Shown here one piece after another: positions 1 to 5,733 of a DNA stretch of 6,038 nt. The DNA lies in contig CADBNY010000102.1 in assembly GCA_902796215.1 (NCBI GenBank), forward strand, positions 1-6,038, in the 5' to 3' direction. Position 1 is the first letter of the stretch, and every line of letters starts with the position of its first letter. The position numbers were made by a program, and so were the translations under genes. This stretch comes from an uncultured Erysipelotrichaceae bacterium. GTDB lineage: Bacteria; Bacillota_I; Bacilli_A; RF39; UBA660. Under the pieces are notes generated by a model, which saw only the letters and a program-made list of their open reading frames with translations, ran no database searches and was not told the DNA's origin.

Positions 1-849
1 GCTGAAATTATTACTGATGATCAAACAGCTGCAACATTTTGTGTTTATTGTGGAAATACAGCAATTCTTCAAAGCAAGTTATCAGGAAAATTTGCTCCCA
101 GTAAAATTATCCCATTTAAAAAAGAAAAAGACGATGCTATTAAAGCTTTTAAATCATTATCAAAAGGTAGACCTTTAATACCAAAAAACTTTAATAATGA
201 AGAAAATATAGAAAAAATTAGAGGAATATATATCCCGTTTTTTCTATATGATATTAATGTTTCTGGAGATATTGTAATGGATGGTAAAACAGTAGAAACA
301 TGGACAGTAGGAAGAACGCACTACACCAAAACAAATACCTTCCAAGTAACTAGAGGTGGAAGTATGGACTTCTCAAATGTCCCAATAGATGCTTCAACAC
401 GATTTGATAATGCTATTATGAATACAATTGAACCATTTGATTATAAAGATATGGTTGAATATAATCATGCGTATTTATCTGGTTTTTATGCAGAAAAATA
501 TGATGAAGATCCAGAAAAGCTATACCCTGAAGTATCAGATAGAACATTAACTACAGCACGTGGAGTTCTACGAGATGATGCCAGAATGTACTCTTCAAAA
601 ATTATTACTTCAGATGGATTAGTGGCAAAAGGAAAAAATAGTGAATATGCTTTATTACCAGTTTGGATGGTAAATGTAAAATATAAAGACAAGATGTATA
701 TATTTGCAATGAATGGACAAACAGGCGAATTTATTGGAAATATTCCATTAGATACAAAAAAAACAATTATTTATACTATAATAATATTTACAATTTGTAT
801 GATTATTTCAATAGCAATAAGCTATTTCATATTTATAGGAGGTAATTAA
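1..849 (+). CDS. Zinc-ribbon protein with C-terminal membrane anchor, partial (5' end outside window)
   Basis: The frame is open from base 1 to the TAA at 847-849, giving 282 residues, so the N-terminus lies upstream. Residues 14-17 form a Cys-x-x-Cys knuckle (FCVYCGN), the second half of a zinc ribbon whose first pair should be just before the window. This is followed by a segment typical of zinc-ribbon proteins that neighbour TPM-domain genes in Bacillota (LSGKFAPSKIIPFK, then RGIYIPFFLYD at about residues 74-84). The last 30 residues hold a hydrophobic helix (about 255-278), so the protein is probably tail-anchored with the bulk in the cytoplasm. The M at base 277 lies inside the conserved region and has no ribosome binding site, so it is not the start. 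The next gene begins one base after the stop, with its RBS inside this gene, indicating an operon. Database entries for such proteins sometimes carry helicase or TFIIB-like names because of the zinc ribbon; no helicase motif is visible. The molecular role is unknown. Confidence 0.85.
   Translation, partial: AEIITDDQTAATFCVYCGNTAILQSKLSGKFAPSKIIPFKKEKDDAIKAFKSLSKGRPLIPKNFNNEENIEKIRGIYIPFFLYDINVSGDIVMDGKTVETWTVGRTHYTKTNTFQVTRGGSMDFSNVPIDASTRFDNAIMNTIEPFDYKDMVEYNHAYLSGFYAEKYDEDPEKLYPEVSDRTLTTARGVLRDDARMYSSKIITSDGLVAKGKNSEYALLPVWMVNVKYKDKMYIFAMNGQTGEFIGNIPLDTKKTIIYTIIIFTICMIISIAISYFIFIGGN
837..842 (+). promoter_or_regulatory. Ribosome binding site AGGAGG of the TPM gene
   Basis: A full AGGAGG lies eight bases before the ATG at 851, within the last codons of the upstream gene. 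With the one-base gap between stop and start, this supports translational coupling of the two genes and fixes the start of the TPM protein. Confidence 0.85.
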
Positions 850-850
850 G

Positions 851-1780
851 ATGAAAAATATAGCAAGAAAAATATTAATTATCATTCTATTATTAACAGG
901 AATCATTAATTGTAATGCCAGTACAAATACATTTGACAGAAATGAACTAGATAATTATGGAGTAAGAAAAGAATGGAAAATAACTGATAAAAATCGTTCT
1001 AATGTGTTAAGAACTCCTGCAGTTGATGCAACAGAAAAAATATATGATTATGCAGAACTATTATCAGATGAAGAAGAACAAAATGTAAAAGAAAAAATTG
1101 ATGAATTCATAGAAAAAACTAAAATGGATTTAGTCATTGTAACAGCAGATTTTACTTATTCAAATGATACAGAAAATGAGGATTATGCAGCAGATTTTTA
1201 CGATTATAATGATTTTGGCATGGATTTTGAAAATAATAGTGGAGTCCTTCTTTTAAGAAATGCCAATTCTCTTGATCCATATTATGATATGTATACATTT
1301 GGAGATGCACAATTATATTTTGATCAAATAAGATATGATAATATTTTAGATGATATTTATGATTTAATACATACGGGATCATATGTACCTGCATTTAGCA
1401 AATTTATTGAAAAAACACAGGAATATATATTGCTTGGAAAGCCAAAAGAAATGGAAATCTATTATGTAGATAAAAATGGATATTTAAAAAAAGATCCTAC
1501 AGCTTATCGCATTCCATGGGTAATTCTAATCATTATTTCATCCGTTATAACATTAATTATTATATTAATCTTAATAAATAAAAATAAAATGGTAAAAAAA
1601 GCCCAACAAGCAGATCAATATTTAGAAAAAGAAAGTATAAATATCACAAATAGAAAAGATATCTTTATTAGATCTCACACAACTAGTTATACAGAATCAT
1701 CAAGTTCTAGTGGAGGTGGAGGATCCCATAGTGGTTCATCAGGCGGAGGACACAGTAGTGGAGGCGGTCGTCACGGATAA
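851..1780 (+). CDS. TPM-domain membrane protein with Gly/Ser/His-rich tail
   Basis: 309 residues. An N-terminal signal peptide (residues 1 to about 24: K/R-rich start, hydrophobic ILIIILLLTGII, then CNAS) is followed by a linker and a TPM domain (Pfam TPM_phosphatase family, about residues 62-195). Family-like features are DYAELLSDEEE at the domain start, DLVIVTAD at the second strand, and DYAADFYDYNDFG leading to GVLLL. A second hydrophobic helix (221-243) is a clear transmembrane segment, followed by a charged stretch and a low-complexity tail of Gly, Ser and His (284-309). The topology inferred is an extracytoplasmic TPM domain with the tail inside the cell. Related TPM proteins are linked to membrane-protein quality control or photosystem repair, and some show phosphatase activity in vitro; the role here is not known. 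It is co-transcribed with the zinc-ribbon gene. Residue 21 is Cys, but the preceding IIN does not fit a lipobox, so a lipoprotein is unlikely. Confidence 0.88.
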   Translation: MKNIARKILIIILLLTGIINCNASTNTFDRNELDNYGVRKEWKITDKNRSNVLRTPAVDATEKIYDYAELLSDEEEQNVKEKIDEFIEKTKMDLVIVTADFTYSNDTENEDYAADFYDYNDFGMDFENNSGVLLLRNANSLDPYYDMYTFGDAQLYFDQIRYDNILDDIYDLIHTGSYVPAFSKFIEKTQEYILLGKPKEMEIYYVDKNGYLKKDPTAYRIPWVILIIISSVITLIIILILINKNKMVKKAQQADQYLEKESINITNRKDIFIRSHTTSYTESSSSSGGGGSHSGSSGGGHSSGGGRHG

Positions 1781-1781
1781 A

Positions 1782-1837
1782 TCTTCACAAAAAAATAATA
1801 ATCTTTTCATATAAATTTCACAAACAAAATATATACT
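1782..1837 (+). promoter_or_regulatory. Putative htrA promoter with three phased CssR-like octamers
   Basis: Three related octamers precede htrA: TCTTCACA (1782-1789), TTTTCATA (1804-1811) and ATTTCACA (1815-1822). Their starts are 22 and 11 bases apart, putting them on one DNA face. A -10 hexamer TATACT lies at 1832-1837, nine bases after the last octamer, and no good -35 hexamer is present, as in many activator-dependent promoters. In Bacillus subtilis, htrA-type genes are activated by the CssRS two-component system through TTTTCAYA-type octamers. The match here is by eye and the regulator gene is not in the window. Confidence 0.45.
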
Positions 1838-1868
1838 AAGTACATCGAAAAAAATTAGAGGTGATAAA

Positions 1869-3062
1869 ATGTCAGAAAAAATAGGCGAAATAGAGAAAAG
1901 TAATAGAAGAAAAGTATTATATGTATTTATTTCTTTATTTGCAATCTTAATTATAGTAGCATTTGCTATTGCTCTTAACAATATTGGGTTATTAAAAATA
2001 GACAATATAGTAAAATCAAAAAAGAAAGCAGAATTAAATTATACCCAAACAACAAACAAAGTAAAAGAAGGTATTTACATTACAGATGTATCCGAAATTG
2101 TTGAAGAAGTGATGCCATCCATTGTATCAATTACAAGTAAAACTCTTGTAAAATCAGGTATGTTTGGGCCAAGTTTCTTTAATAAAGAACAATATTCAGA
2201 AGGAGCTGGATCTGGTATCATTGTAAGTAAAAACGATACAGAATTATTAATACTTACAAATAATCATGTAATTGAAGGCGCAGAGGAATTGTCTGTTCAA
2301 TTTGTAAATGAAAAATCAGTAGATGCTGTAGTAAAAGGAACATCTGAAAGAAAAGACGTAGCTGTTATAGCTGTAAAATTAAGTGATTTAGATAGTGCAA
2401 CAATTGAATCTATTAGAATTGCTACTTTAGGAGATAGTAACAGCTTAAAAGTAGGAAATGGAATTATTGCTATTGGAAATGCTTTGGGATATGGACAATC
2501 TGTAACAACAGGTGTAGTAAGTGCATTAAATAGGGAAGTAACAATAGATGATGTAACGACAAAAATGATTCAAATAGATGCTGCTATTAATGGCGGAAAC
2601 AGTGGAGGAGCTTTACTAAACAGCAATGGTGAAGTGGTAGGAATTAACTCTGCTAAATATTCATCAAGCGCTCTAAGTTCATCTGCAAGTATTGAAGGAA
2701 TGGGATTTGCTATTCCAATTACAGATGTAAAAGAATTAATTACTTCATTGATGAATGGTGAAGAAGATAAATCAGATGGCACTATAGGTGTAGAAGGATA
2801 TATGATTACTGAAGAAAATAATTCATATGGTATGCCAACAGGATTCTACATCTCAAAAATAGTAAAAGATAGTGGAGCTGATAAAGCAGGATTAGAAATT
2901 GGTAATATTATTACTGAAATAGAAGGAAATAAAGTGAAAAATTTCAGCGACTTAAGAGATGTTATTTATAGTAAAAAGAAAGGTGACAAGATAAAGTTAA
3001 AAATAAGCTACACAAACAAAAGAGAATATAAAGAAAAAGAAGTAGAAGTAACCTTATCATAA
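1869..3062 (+). CDS. htrA: HtrA/DegP-family membrane-anchored serine protease with PDZ domain
   Basis: 397 residues, a normal length for Gram-positive HtrA. A short cytoplasmic N-terminus (1-15, basic NRRK) precedes one transmembrane helix (16-36), so the protease domain is outside the membrane. The trypsin-like domain (about 75-295) has the full catalytic triad: His133 in TNNHVIEG, Asp163 in RKDVAVI and Ser245 in NGGNSGGALL. The GSGIIV and AIGNALGYGQSVTTGVVSA blocks are also typical of peptidase family S1C. A single PDZ domain follows (about 300-397; GFYISKIVKDSGADKAGLEIGN is the carboxylate-loop and core region). Enzymes of this family degrade or refold misfolded exported proteins. The start is fixed by AGAGGTGAT (1857-1865), four bases... 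upstream of the ATG spacer AAA, and no other ATG precedes it in a suitable context. The gene has its own leader (88 bases after the TPM gene) and its own terminator, so it may be a separate transcription unit. All catalytic residues are intact. Confidence 0.95.
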   Translation: MSEKIGEIEKSNRRKVLYVFISLFAILIIVAFAIALNNIGLLKIDNIVKSKKKAELNYTQTTNKVKEGIYITDVSEIVEEVMPSIVSITSKTLVKSGMFGPSFFNKEQYSEGAGSGIIVSKNDTELLILTNNHVIEGAEELSVQFVNEKSVDAVVKGTSERKDVAVIAVKLSDLDSATIESIRIATLGDSNSLKVGNGIIAIGNALGYGQSVTTGVVSALNREVTIDDVTTKMIQIDAAINGGNSGGALLNSNGEVVGINSAKYSSSALSSSASIEGMGFAIPITDVKELITSLMNGEEDKSDGTIGVEGYMITEENNSYGMPTGFYISKIVKDSGADKAGLEIGNIITEIEGNKVKNFSDLRDVIYSKKKGDKIKLKISYTNKREYKEKEVEVTLS

Positions 3063-3098
3063 AAAAGCAAATTCATAATATGAAATTTGTTTTTTTTT
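3061..3098 (+). terminator. Rho-independent terminator of htrA (hairpin works in both directions)
   Basis: Directly after the htrA stop, CAAATTCAT (3068-3076) pairs with ATGAAATTTG (3080-3089) around a three-base loop, with one bulged A. The stem can extend outward as an A-run/T-run pairing, and T9 follows at 3090-3098. On the opposite strand the same hairpin is followed by T6, so it could also stop transcripts coming from the right. Confidence 0.88.
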
Positions 3099-3113
3099 AT
3101 TCTGCTTTTTTAC

Positions 3114-3153
3114 AAAAAAAAACTATTTTTATAATTTTATTTATAAAAATAGT
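3114..3153 (-). terminator. Minus-strand Rho-independent terminator (13-bp perfect hairpin)
   Basis: ACTATTTTTATAA (3122-3134) and TTATAAAAATAGT (3141-3153) are perfect inverted repeats around a six-base loop. On the minus strand the hairpin is followed by a run of eight or more T (3121 down to 3114); no T-run follows on the plus strand. This assigns it to a minus-strand transcript and gives the likely end of the predicted small RNA. Confidence 0.72.
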
Positions 3154-3170
3154 CGAGTTTAGACAATCAA

Positions 3171-3197
3171 TATTTTTTTATTATCAGTAAAAAAATA
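3171..3197. repeat. Perfect 10-bp inverted repeat inside the predicted small RNA
   Basis: TATTTTTTTA (3171-3180) and TAAAAAAATA (3188-3197) are exact reverse complements around the loop TTATCAG. On the minus-strand RNA this local hairpin competes with the long-range pairing of the same 3' segment with the RNA's 5' end, so the two folds exclude each other. Confidence 0.6.
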
Positions 3198-3303
3198 ATA
3201 ATTGTACTTATCATTTGGAGTTTTCTTTCTCCAGTAATTACAGTTAGTATAGAGTCTAGTGAATTTAATTCCAGACACTGCCAAATATCATTTCTGACTT
3301 CAG

Positions 3304-3378
3304 CTACAACAAATAGTATTTTTCATAATAATGAAATAATTCAAACGAATAATCCCAAATTATTATTACTAAAAACAT
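3304..3378 (-). CDS. Possible 24-residue aromatic/hydrophobic peptide in the minus-strand transcript
   Basis: ATG at 3378-3376 on the minus strand opens a 24-codon frame ending in TAG at 3306-3304. AGGAAG (3389-3384) lies five bases before the ATG, and a TTGACA/TATAAT promoter puts the likely transcription start about 16 bases upstream of it. The peptide begins MFLVIIIWDY and continues with many Phe, Tyr and His residues and few charges. It could be a leader peptide or a small membrane-active peptide of a type I toxin kind, but it lacks the basic C-terminus common in such toxins. The start codon is inside the predicted 5'-3' pairing. At this length chance ORFs are common in AT-rich DNA, so the call rests on the promoter, RBS and terminator. 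Confidence 0.3.
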   Translation of the reverse strand: MFLVIIIWDYSFELFHYYEKYYLL

Positions 3379-3400
3379 TGTTGCTTCCTATACTAATTAA

Positions 3401-3428
3401 ATTATATCAAAAGAAATTATTTTGTCAA
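3401..3428 (-). promoter_or_regulatory. Consensus sigma-A promoter on the minus strand
   Basis: Read on the minus strand, TTGACA (3428-3423) is followed after 16 bases by TATAAT (3406-3401). Both hexamers match the housekeeping consensus exactly. Transcription would start near 3394 and run leftward, away from the decayed region and towards htrA's terminator. Confidence 0.7.
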
Positions 3429-3525
3429 TTATTTTTTTTAAAAATTTAAAAAAAATTTTAAAATTTAGAATTTATCTTTTTATTCAAAATTTTTGTCATA
3501 TTCTGCTATATGTAAATATCCTAAA

Positions 3526-3568
3526 AAATATTCAGATCAGTACTACAATGGTACTTATTTTAATATTT
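3526..3568. repeat. 43-base near-perfect hairpin, three paired blocks
   Basis: AAATATT (3526-3532), AGAT (3534-3537) and AGTAC (3539-3543) pair with GTACT (3551-3555), ATTT (3557-3560, one G.U pair) and AATATTT (3562-3568). Two single C/T mismatches separate the blocks and the loop is TACAATG. No T-run follows on either strand, so it is not a standard terminator. It may be a processing signal, a protein-binding DNA hairpin or the remnant of a small mobile repeat; only one copy is seen here. Confidence 0.6.
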
Positions 3569-3615
3569 AAGCAAGAGGATACATTTTTTATCATTTTATA
3601 GATTTTATTTTATAA

Positions 3616-3845
3616 CAAAAGCATAAAAAAAGATTTTTAGATGGGTTAATTAACACAAATTTTCTTTCAGATAATTAAATAGAAAAATTACCAGAATACC
3701 TACAACAAGTTGATTATAGATTTAGAGAAGAGTTACCATTGACACCTATTGGTAAATAGATTATTTATCATTAGAAATAGAAAACTTTATAATACAATTT
3801 TTATTCAATTTTAATAATGATAAAAATGAAGAAGAACAACTATAA
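3616..3845 (+). pseudogene. Decayed reading frame of unknown family (internal stop plus frameshift)
   Basis: From 3616 a frame reads protein-like sequence (KKRFLDGLINTNFLSDN), meets TAA at 3676-3678, then continues in the same frame as EKLPEYLQQVDYRFREELP and on to TPIGK. It hits TAG at 3757-3759, while the sequence goes on in the next frame (DYLSLEIENFIIQFLFNF) to TAA at 3843-3845. Codon use and residue composition look coding across the breaks, and a terminator overlaps the last codons, as expected of a real gene end. One stop and one shift would have to be repaired. The family is not recognised and the 5' end cannot be placed; a chance assembly of frames is possible. Confidence 0.35.
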
Positions 3846-3863
3846 TGAATAGTTGTCCTTTTT
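3836..3863 (+). terminator. Terminator at the end of the decayed reading frame
   Basis: ACAACTAT (3836-3843) and ATAGTTGT (3849-3856) form an 8-bp perfect stem with a five-base loop, followed by CC and T5 (3859-3863). It overlaps the stop codon of the decayed frame, supporting the idea that a plus-strand gene once ended here. Confidence 0.7.
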
Positions 3864-3946
3864 GTTTGTCTGATAGAATTCTTCTACTACTTATTCCTTT
3901 TGTTAATTAAGTGACTTTACTACTCTTAACCTTACTGGTTTTAGTA

Positions 3947-3981
3947 ATAAAAAAATGACACTCATTCGTTAGAATAGTGTC
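3947..3981 (-). terminator. Minus-strand terminator-like hairpin
   Basis: GACACT (3957-3962) plus ATTC (3964-3967) pair with GAAT (3972-3975) plus AGTGTC (3976-3981) around GTTA, with one bulged C. On the minus strand it is followed after a few bases by T7 (the plus-strand A-run before 3957). No minus-strand gene is recognised to its right, so the transcript it would end is unknown. Confidence 0.5.
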
Positions 3982-3992
3982 TTAATCAATGA

Positions 3993-4042
3993 AAATTGGT
4001 AGGCATTCAACTCGGAAAAACTGAATGTTCCCATTTTTATTT
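3993..4042 (+). terminator. Possible plus-strand stem-loop with T-rich tail
   Basis: CATTCA (about 4004-4009) pairs with TGAATG (about 4022-4027), and flanking GG/CC and AAAAT/ATTTT segments extend the stem with bulges. A T-rich tail (CCATTTTTATTTT) follows. It may be a weak terminator isolating the region to the right, or part of an unrecognised RNA. Confidence 0.35.
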
Positions 4043-4045
4043 TAT

Positions 4046-4059
4046 GCAAGATTTCTTGC
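4046..4059. promoter_or_regulatory. 14-bp palindrome, operator-like
   Basis: GCAAGA-TT-TCTTGC is a perfect dyad with a two-base centre, too tight for a stable RNA hairpin but typical of a site for a dimeric DNA-binding protein. It lies about 330 bases before the start at 4381. No regulator gene is in view and I do not recognise the motif. Confidence 0.35.
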
Positions 4060-4147
4060 TAGATACATAATAACATAAAAGAAATTTTTTTAAGTTTTTT
4101 TAAAATTTATCTAAGACTATGATTTAGCGCACATACTAAAAAGCAGC

Positions 4148-4201
4148 ACAAATATATGAATTGAGACTGACTTAATTACTTGAATAAATATAACACATAT
4201 T
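4148..4201 (+). repeat. Direct repeat, copy 1, upstream of the 4381/4431 gene
   Basis: This 54-base segment matches 5800-5854 with about eight substitutions and one gap. It contains AATTGAG-ACTGA-CTTAATT (4159-4177), a 7-bp stem with one G.U pair, then the shared TACTTGAATAAA and TATAAC (4189-4194), the latter like a -10 hexamer. It ends 179 bases before the ATG at 4381. It could be a duplicated promoter/leader or a relic of a duplicated gene. Confidence 0.7.
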
Positions 4202-4369
4202 AAAAAAAGCTTGTACATTTTTTAAAATAATGAGACAATTTACAAGAAGATAATAGTACGTTGCTAAAGGGTGTTATAAATCATGCCATAAAAAGTTTTA
4301 TTTAAATGACTATTTGTTTCCATTCTATTATTTATAAAAATAATATTATATAGAAAAACTAGTTTATTT

Positions 4370-4430
4370 AGAAGGTGATTATGAGGAGAAAATTAAAAGG
4401 ATATTTCTAACAGAAACAATTCCTGATTGC
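4370..4430 (+). other. Likely true start region of the orphan gene, one base out of frame
   Basis: AGAAGGTGAT (4370-4379) is a good RBS placed correctly before ATG 4381, but that frame stops after nine codons at 4408-4410. The frame of the downstream gene is open back to 4344 without any usable start of its own, and its codons 4392-4430 read protein-like. Adding one A to the A4 run at 4389-4392 would give MRRKIKRIFLTETIPDC joined to the ATG at 4431. A one-base deletion, a sequencing error in a homopolymer, or slippage are all possible. Confidence 0.5.
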
Positions 4431-5627
4431 ATGGATGAAAAGTATGGTCCATCATTTATCAAATTTGTCTTTGACGAAAAAACTTTAAAAGATTTGTCAG
4501 AAGATTTTGAAAAAGAATATCAAATCGCATATAAATCTAGAGATATAATAACTTGTGAGACAATTTTAAAAGGGCAAAATACAATTGTTCATTTATGGAA
4601 AAATCTTTTGGAATACAAAAATGGCAGTGATGATGTTTTCATTCAAATTCATGATTCTAATAAATTCTTTTCTTATTTACAAGAATTAATTAATTTGTAT
4701 TCACAAAGAAAGCACTATGCTTTATTAAATCCTAAAAATTTTATTCGTAGTATATGGCTACGTATGGATGCTGAAGATATCAATAATGTAGAAGGATTTT
4801 TACAAAAGCAAATGGTTTTTATAAAAAACGAGAGATTTCTTAATGATGGATGTGAAGTAGAATTTGCCCAAATAAACGAAAAGGATCGCTTAGTATACAA
4901 AATTAACGAGAATGAAGACTGGTTTGAGACAAACAAGAATATAATATTTTCGATTCTTCGAAAAAAAGTTTTACTATCTAGTGATTTATCATTTGAAGAA
5001 TATTTAAAGTATTTTGACTCGGACGATGAGTATGATTTCCCAGCTATTCATTTTGCTTTCGCAAAAGAAAACAATCGCCCAACGTGTTTCTTGTATGGTA
5101 TTCAACAACTCCCCAATAAACGAAAAGATGATGATATTAAAGAATTTATTCAACCAATTAGAAAAAAACTGAGAAACAAATATGTATCATCAGATATATT
5201 AATTGCCTTGAGCTTATTCTTTGATTTTTTATACAAAAAAGGAATAAAAGACGTTAATATTTCAACAATGCAGGTTTTAAATTATCAATTCCATGAACAA
5301 CTATCTAAGAATTATCATTATAATCTAGATAAGTATTCAGAATACGAAAAGCAAAAAATCGAAGAAAGATATAATAGTGGTGATACAAGTGAAGAAGTTA
5401 TAGAATATATATATCTTAAAAGAAATTCCAAAATGTACATGGATAGACAAGACGATATTAGTTACAACAAATCTGAACGATTAATAAATGCTATTATGGA
5501 ATTATGTGAAAGATATCCAGTGTTAGACGTAACTAGTTACCCATATATAGAAGGCGAAAATATGCATATAAAAATAAATGGAGAAATAAATATATTAAAT
5601 TCTAGCTCAAAAAAACAGAAGTTTTAA
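4431..5627 (+). CDS. Orphan protein of unknown family, 398 residues as written (start probably upstream, frameshifted)
   Basis: The frame from ATG 4431 to TAA 5625-5627 encodes 398 residues with no signal peptide and no transmembrane helix, so a soluble cytoplasmic protein is expected. It is rich in Lys, Glu, Asp, Asn, Ile and Tyr. The N-terminal half looks helical (a run from about 20 to 130), a middle part contains FPAIHFAFAKENNRPTCFLY (202-221), and a helical stretch ILIALSLFFDFLYKKGIKDV (256-275) is followed by QVLNYQFHEQL. I see no nucleotide-binding loop, metal site, nuclease or HTH motif and do not recognise the family. ATG 4431 lacks an RBS; the better start is 4381, one base out of frame, giving about 415 residues if repaired. 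It stands alone, with a repeat-containing leader before it and a weak terminator after it. The body has no internal stop, so any break is recent or at the very 5' end. Confidence 0.7.
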   Translation: MDEKYGPSFIKFVFDEKTLKDLSEDFEKEYQIAYKSRDIITCETILKGQNTIVHLWKNLLEYKNGSDDVFIQIHDSNKFFSYLQELINLYSQRKHYALLNPKNFIRSIWLRMDAEDINNVEGFLQKQMVFIKNERFLNDGCEVEFAQINEKDRLVYKINENEDWFETNKNIIFSILRKKVLLSSDLSFEEYLKYFDSDDEYDFPAIHFAFAKENNRPTCFLYGIQQLPNKRKDDDIKEFIQPIRKKLRNKYVSSDILIALSLFFDFLYKKGIKDVNISTMQVLNYQFHEQLSKNYHYNLDKYSEYEKQKIEERYNSGDTSEEVIEYIYLKRNSKMYMDRQDDISYNKSERLINAIMELCERYPVLDVTSYPYIEGENMHIKINGEINILNSSSKKQKF

Positions 5628-5659
5628 GTTATTTAATCTATATAGAATTGCAAAACATT

Positions 5660-5681
5660 AAAGAAGTTTAAAGCTTTTTTT
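5660..5681 (+). terminator. Weak terminator after the orphan gene
   Basis: AAAGAAG (5660-5666) pairs with CTTTTTT (5674-5680, one G.U) around a seven-base loop, running into the T-tract, 33 bases after the stop codon. The stem is AT-rich and of low stability. Confidence 0.4.
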
Positions 5682-5702
5682 GTTTATTTTATATTTTTTT
5701 CA

Positions 5703-5731
5703 AAATTTCTTTTCCTATATAAAAGAAATTT
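5703..5731. repeat. 11-bp perfect inverted repeat
   Basis: AAATTTCTTTT (5703-5713) and AAAAGAAATTT (5721-5731) are exact reverse complements around CCTATAT. No T-run follows on either strand. A related ATTTCTT/AAGAAAT pair with a longer loop lies at about 4051-4085, at a similar distance before repeat copy 1. Confidence 0.6.
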
Positions 5732-5733
5732 AC

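Larger units (their letters stand above)
3114..3394 (-). ncRNA. Predicted structured small RNA on the minus strand (unassigned)
   Basis: A consensus promoter at 3401-3428 and a strong terminator at 3114-3153 bound a predicted transcript of about 280 bases on the minus strand. Near its 5' end CAATGTTTTT (3380 to 3371) can pair over 10 bp, with one G.U, with AAAAATATTG (3177 to 3168) near its 3' end. Just inside, AATAATAATT near 3368-3358 can pair with AATTATTATT near 3203-3193, prolonging a rod-like closing helix. An internal hairpin TGGAG/CTCCA lies at 3217-3234. The terminal helix recalls closed-end RNAs such as 6S RNA or long-lived toxin mRNAs, but I recognise no conserved motif of 6S, tmRNA, SRP, RNase P or T-box RNAs. 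It contains a 24-codon ORF and could therefore be a small mRNA. No trans-acting target can be deduced. Confidence 0.45.
3063..4380. other. 1.3-kb region without an intact long gene
   Basis: Apart from the small RNA unit, hairpins, decayed frame and terminators listed separately, this stretch is extremely AT-rich (for example 3430-3480 is almost only A and T). It contains no tRNA, rRNA, CRISPR array or recognisable transposase. The mixture of decayed coding sequence and terminators on both strands looks like an accessory or eroded region at the border of the conserved htrA block. Confidence 0.6.

Noticed and set aside
907..925. Lipoprotein signal at Cys21 of the TPM protein
   Set aside because: The residues before Cys are Ile-Ile-Asn; Asn directly before Cys does not fit the lipobox, so an ordinary signal peptide or anchor is more likely.
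486..2782. Minus-strand frames of 68-88 residues at 486-692, 1152-1394, 1739-2005 and 2570-2782
   Set aside because: They lie opposite well-supported genes, lack ribosome binding sites and have low-complexity or mirror-image composition; they are shadows of the coding strand.
3114..3394. 6S RNA identity for the minus-strand RNA
   Set aside because: It has a closing helix, but the length is greater than usual and I could not find the central bubble arrangement; kept as unassigned.
3063..4380. CRISPR array, tracrRNA, tRNA or T-box in the long intergenic region
   Set aside because: There are no regularly spaced repeats, no cas gene, no cloverleaf arms and no T-box core (AGGGTGG) in the sequence.
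4715..4936. Minus-strand frame of 73 residues opposite the orphan gene
   Set aside because: Opposite a long open frame with coding character, and without start signals of its own.
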